DNA of 45,041 bases from Microcoleus sp. LEGE 07076. Its GTDB lineage: Bacteria > Cyanobacteriota > Cyanobacteriia > Cyanobacteriales > Microcoleaceae. The position numbers and the translations under genes are program-made. Shown here piece by piece: positions 41,901-45,041 of this stretch. Where the stretch lies: assembly GCF_015207455.1 (NCBI RefSeq), contig NZ_JADEWV010000031.1:1-45041 (forward strand). The letters run 5' to 3'. Under the pieces are notes generated by a model, which was not told the origin of the DNA, searched no databases, and saw only the letters and a list, made by a program, of their open reading frames with translations. Position 1 is the stretch's first letter, and each line of letters begins with the position of its first letter.

Positions 41901-42016
41901 ATTTCTTATTTGTTACCTGCTACTAATAAGCAATAACCATAGCACTTCTTGGTTTAATGAGGTACGTGTGGTAATTAATAATTGATAGTGGCGTACTTCA
42001 CTTACTTTAGAACCGC

Positions 42017-42116
42017 TAAGCTGTTGCGGCATTTAAATTGCATATCAAAAAAAATTAGACAATGAGTGGGTTGTCCCGCCCGCCCTGAATATACAATTTA
42101 ATTGTGCGACAGCTTA
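42017..42116. repeat. MITE-like element family A, copy 3
   Basis: TAAGCTGTTGCGGCATTTAA then ATTGCATATC at the left. The right end is GAATATACAATTTAATTGTG then CGACAGCTTA. About 100 bp with TIRs of about 28 bp. AATTAGAC in the interior matches copy 1 at 345-445. It is flanked by STRR arrays on both sides. Confidence 0.7.
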
Positions 42117-42136
42117 TTACAACTAATAACTACTGC

Positions 42137-42180
42137 TAACAGTCAACTGACAACAGTCAACAGTCAACAGTCAACTGACT
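42137..42180. repeat. STRR heptamer array before the GNRPI protein stop
   Basis: AACAGTCAACTGACAACAGT, then CAACAGTCAACAGTCAACTG. It is the inverse complement of the TGTTGAC arrays. It ends two bases from the TAA stop of the minus-strand gene at 42183. Confidence 0.7.
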
Positions 42181-42182
42181 AA

Positions 42183-42713
42183 TTAATCTAAGAAACCCAT
42201 TAAGGTCGAGCTATCGTCAATTTCATTTGAAGCAATGGGGCGGTTTCCTCCCATTGTGGAGTAAACTTCGTCAATGTGCAGAGTCCCTACTCCAATTGGG
42301 CGCGCACCGGACATACTGAACATTTCGCTGACTTGCATGGCGCTGGAGCCGATCGGGCGTCTCCCAATTGTAGCAACTACTTCCAAGTCGCTGGATTCCA
42401 CCGGGCGATTGCCTACAATGCCGTAGGTTTCGCTGACGTGCAGGCTACTCGTGCCGATCGGGCGGTTCCCCGAAATCGAGACTGTATCGCTGATCGTAAA
42501 ATCGTCTGGGCCGACGGGGCGGTTGTCATGCATGAGTTGCGGTCGATACAGTTGGATGCCGGCAGATTTGGCTTCATCGGCTTTTTTGTCTTGAAGGCTC
42601 AACGACATTAGTTGAGATGCCTTGGGATTCTGATTTGCGGCGCCTTGGCCTTTGGAACTGGCTTTGCCGCGACGCCCGCTAGCTTTGGCCGTATCTTTTG
42701 GGGTGAGACTCAT
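42183..42713 (-). CDS. GNRPIG-repeat hypothetical protein
   Basis: 176 residues. A basic, serine- and glycine-rich N-terminus (about 1-35, ASGRRGKASSKGQGAANQNP) precedes six repeats of roughly 20 residues with the pattern (G/D)(N/R/A)RP(I/V)G-(x)2-(D/S)-x-x-(V/I)-S-(E/D)-x: HDNRPVGPDDF, SGNRPIGTSSL, VGNRPVESSDL, GRRPIGSSAM, SGARPIGVGTL and GGNRPIASNEI. The end is DDSSTLMGFLD. The repeat suggests a beta-structured scaffold. I recall similar proteins in other cyanobacteria without assigned function. No signal peptide. Confidence 0.85.
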   Translation of the reverse strand: MSLTPKDTAKASGRRGKASSKGQGAANQNPKASQLMSLSLQDKKADEAKSAGIQLYRPQLMHDNRPVGPDDFTISDTVSISGNRPIGTSSLHVSETYGIVGNRPVESSDLEVVATIGRRPIGSSAMQVSEMFSMSGARPIGVGTLHIDEVYSTMGGNRPIASNEIDDSSTLMGFLD

Positions 42714-42898
42714 AATTTTTTCCTCGCTAATTTTTGAACTTTTGATTGCTGGATTCGGAAAACTGCTTTTCGGGGCTTTCTACTTTACTCTTTCGGCCGA
42801 TTATTAAAATAATATTATAAATTATAACTATTTTCTTAACGAAATTGGATCGTGTCTGCATTTTTGTTAAGATTTATAGGTAATAGCTACATTTTCCT

Positions 42899-44911
42899 AT
42901 GGTAACTGCGGCATCATCTTTTCAATTGCAAGCGCCATTCAAGCCCACAGGCGACCAACCGCTAGCGATCGAGCAACTCGTCAAAGGCATCCAAGCGGGC
43001 GATCGATTTCAAACCTTACTCGGCGCGACAGGTACGGGCAAAACCTTCTCCATTGCCTCGGTTATTGAAAAAATCGGCAGACCCACCTTAGTTTTAGCAC
43101 ACAACAAAACCCTGGCGGCTCAACTGTGCAACGAACTACGAAATTTTTTCCCGAACAATGCAGTCGAATACTTTGTCAGTTATTACGACTACTACCAACC
43201 TGAAGCCTACATCGCCGTTAGCGATACTTTTATTGAAAAAACCGCAGCAATTAACGATGAGATAGATATGCTGCGACACTCGGCGACGCGATCGCTCTTT
43301 GAACGCCGCGACGTAATTGTAGTAGCTTCCATTAGCTGCATCTACGGTTTGGGAATGCCCGCCGAATACCTAAAAGCTGCTATCCCTTTGCAAGTAGGAA
43401 TGGAAGTCAACCAGCGGCAAGTTTTGCGAGATTTAGTCAACGTCCAATACAGCCGCAACGACATCGATTTAGGCAGAGGCAAATTTCGAGTCAAAGGCGA
43501 TGTTGTAGAAATCGGCCCGGCCTACGAAGATAGAATAATTCGCGTCGAATTCTTCGGCGACCAAATCGATGCCATTCGCTACGTTGACCCCGTAACTGGT
43601 AAAATTATGGCCAGTACCACCGCTTTAAATATTTATCCAGCCCGCCACTTTGTGACGGCAGATGATAAATTAGAAGCTGCTTGTCAAGGAATAGAACTAG
43701 AATTAGAAGACCGATTAATAGAATTTGAAAAAGAGGGAAAACTCTTAGAAGCTCAGCGGATAGAACAGCGCACCCGCTACGATTTGGAAATGCTGCGCGA
43801 GGTAGGTTACTGCAACGGAGTTGAGAATTATTCGCGGCATTTAGCAGGTAGAAATGCCGGGGAACCCCCAGAATGTTTGATTGATTATTTCCCGAAAGAT
43901 TGGATGTTGGTAATAGATGAATCCCATGTTACTGTCCCGCAAATTCGGGGGATGTACAACGGCGATCAAGCGCGGAAAAAAGTGTTGATAGAACACGGTT
44001 TTAGGTTGCCCAGTGCTGCCGATAACCGCCCTTTGAAAGCTGAGGAATTCTGGGCAAAAGAGAACCAGTGCATTTTTGTTTCTGCTACGCCTGGGGATTG
44101 GGAAATGGAACTATCGGAAGGCAGAGTTGCGGAGCAAGTAATTCGCCCTACGGGAGTAATCGATCCGACTATTTTTGTGCGCCCGACGGAAGGACAAATT
44201 GATGATTTGTTGGGGGAAATTAAGGAGAGAGTCAGTCGGGACGAGCGAGTTTTGGTGACGACTTTGACAAAGCGGATGGCGGAAGATTTAACCGAATATT
44301 TGCAGGAAAGGGGAATTAGAGTGCGGTATTTGCACTCGGAAATTCAGTCAATTCAACGCATCGAAATTATCCAAGATTTGCAGGATGGTAAGTTTGATGT
44401 GTTGATTGGTGTTAACTTGCTGCGGGAAGGTTTGGATTTGCCGGAAGTGTCGCTGGTGGTGATTTTGGATGCGGATAAGGAGGGGTTTTTGCGATCGGGA
44501 CGTTCGTTGATTCAAACGATTGGAAGGGCGGCGCGCCACGTGCAGGGACAGGCTATTTTGTATGCGGATAATTTGACTGATAGTATGGTTAAGGCGATCG
44601 ACGAAACGGATCGCCGCCGGGGAATTCAGCTAGCGTACAATAAGATGCACGGGATTACGCCACAGCCGATCGCGAAAAAGCGATCTGCTAACGCGATTTT
44701 GGCATTTTTGGACGTGTCGCGCAAGCTGAATTCTCAGCAGTTAGAGGAGGTTTACGAACAGGTTGATGAGTTATCTTTGGATGAGATTCCTGGGTTGATT
44801 AAGCGCTTGGAAGCGCAGATGAAGGAGGCGGCGAAGAAGTTGGAGTTTGAGGAGGCGGGTAAATTGCGCGATCGGATTAAGCATTTGCGGGATAAGCTAT
44901 TGGGACATTAA
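42899..44911 (+). CDS. uvrB: Excinuclease ABC subunit B
   Basis: 670 residues, full length. Motifs: Walker [17 protein letters not shown], the DNA-clamping beta-hairpin [20 protein letters not shown], the UvrA-interaction region, helicase motifs [50 protein letters not shown], and [20 protein letters not shown] then [12 protein letters not shown]. The C-terminal UVR domain ([20 protein letters not shown]) recruits UvrC. UvrB verifies damage in nucleotide excision repair after loading by UvrA. It stands alone here, as is usual in cyanobacteria where uvr genes are scattered. Confidence 0.98.
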   Translation: MVTAASSFQLQAPFKPTGDQPLAIEQLVKGIQAGDRFQTLLGATGTGKTFSIASVIEKIGRPTLVLAHNKTLAAQLCNELRNFFPNNAVEYFVSYYDYYQPEAYIAVSDTFIEKTAAINDEIDMLRHSATRSLFERRDVIVVASISCIYGLGMPAEYLKAAIPLQVGMEVNQRQVLRDLVNVQYSRNDIDLGRGKFRVKGDVVEIGPAYEDRIIRVEFFGDQIDAIRYVDPVTGKIMASTTALNIYPARHFVTADDKLEAACQGIELELEDRLIEFEKEGKLLEAQRIEQRTRYDLEMLREVGYCNGVENYSRHLAGRNAGEPPECLIDYFPKDWMLVIDESHVTVPQIRGMYNGDQARKKVLIEHGFRLPSAADNRPLKAEEFWAKENQCIFVSATPGDWEMELSEGRVAEQVIRPTGVIDPTIFVRPTEGQIDDLLGEIKERVSRDERVLVTTLTKRMAEDLTEYLQERGIRVRYLHSEIQSIQRIEIIQDLQDGKFDVLIGVNLLREGLDLPEVSLVVILDADKEGFLRSGRSLIQTIGRAARHVQGQAILYADNLTDSMVKAIDETDRRRGIQLAYNKMHGITPQPIAKKRSANAILAFLDVSRKLNSQQLEEVYEQVDELSLDEIPGLIKRLEAQMKEAAKKLEFEEAGKLRDRIKHLRDKLLGH

Positions 44912-44935
44912 ACCCGGCGGTTGAAAGAGACTGTT

Positions 44936-44973
44936 GGCGAATGTCTGAGGGGTTTTACCCCTCAGACATCGCC
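44936..44973. terminator. Hairpin after uvrB
   Basis: GGCGAATGTCTGAGGGG, loop TTTTA, CCCCTCAGACATCGCC. It has a 16-bp stem with one bulged A, 25 bases after the uvrB stop. There is no T-run after it, so it may be a stabilising or repeat hairpin rather than a strict intrinsic terminator. The last 68 bases of the window hold no supported gene, though an ATG at 45028 could start one. Confidence 0.55.
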
Positions 44974-45041
44974 ACGCTAAATAGGCAGAATGATTGTGTA
45001 ATCACGCACCATATTAAATAATTTATTATGACTCTTCACCC

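Noticed and set aside
41851-42180. Possible CRISPR array
   Set aside because: Repeat units are heptamers in direct contact, without spacers. These are STRRs.
1-45041. tRNA, rRNA or riboswitch genes
   Set aside because: No cloverleaf-type T-arm sequences, rRNA segments or a recognisable TPP-riboswitch ahead of thiG were seen. A covariance-model scan would be decisive.

Overview
The window looks like chromosome from a filamentous cyanobacterium of the Oscillatoriales, most like Microcoleus or Oscillatoria relatives. The evidence is the many HIP1 octamers (GCGATCGC and its CGATCG core), many heptameric tandem repeats (STRRs), a photosystem II assembly protein (Psb34/Ssl1498 type), a Cph2-like phytochrome kinase, a fused molybdate transporter (ModBC), an InrS-type nickel sensor, pentapeptide-repeat proteins and a UrtA-like sensor kinase. 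No rRNA, tRNA or CRISPR array is visible.

Layout. 1-5.5 kb: the end of an unidentified gene, a decayed cupin gene beside a Crp/Fnr regulator, an AT-rich nuclease-like gene translationally coupled to an unusual N-terminally extended thiazole synthase (ThiG), Psb34, and a Deg/HtrA protease. 5.6-9.6 kb: an InrS/CsoR repressor, an IS630-type orfA remnant, about 1.1 kb without a convincing gene, and two pentapeptide-repeat genes. 9.8-11.6 kb: a frameshifted AAA ATPase gene overlapping an intact DUF4276 gene, which looks like a decaying defence module. 11.7-23.1 kb, all minus strand: a knotless phytochrome histidine kinase, a NADAR protein, pyrH-frr, msrB, modA/modBC, a thioredoxin-like protein and an agmatinase-type ureohydrolase. 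23.4-28.3 kb, plus strand: an alpha/beta hydrolase, a strikingly AT-rich three-gene operon (DUF262, DUF3696-type AAA ATPase, and a protein ending in a possible colicin-E3-like RNase domain), and a DUF2809 membrane protein. 28.5-38.5 kb: DUF202, LCP transferase, membrane protein, rpe, VIT/VWA protein, DsbA-like thioredoxin and a set of small stress-type proteins including CsbD. 39-45 kb: a UrtA-HAMP-kinase-receiver hybrid sensor, a GNRPI-repeat protein and uvrB.

Working together. pyrH and frr form the usual overlapping operon. modA and modBC together supply a complete molybdate importer. The three AT-rich genes at 24.5-27.8 kb have 1-nt gaps and read as one transcription unit. They are the best candidate here for an undescribed or poorly described anti-phage system.

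Intergenic DNA is rich in repeats. Three families have terminal inverted repeats and look MITE-like. STRR arrays sit directly on the stop codons of several genes, and a dispersed cyanobacterial repeat appears to have inserted in frame into the ModB-ModC linker. Family assignments come from motifs read by eye and from memory of the families. No database search was run.
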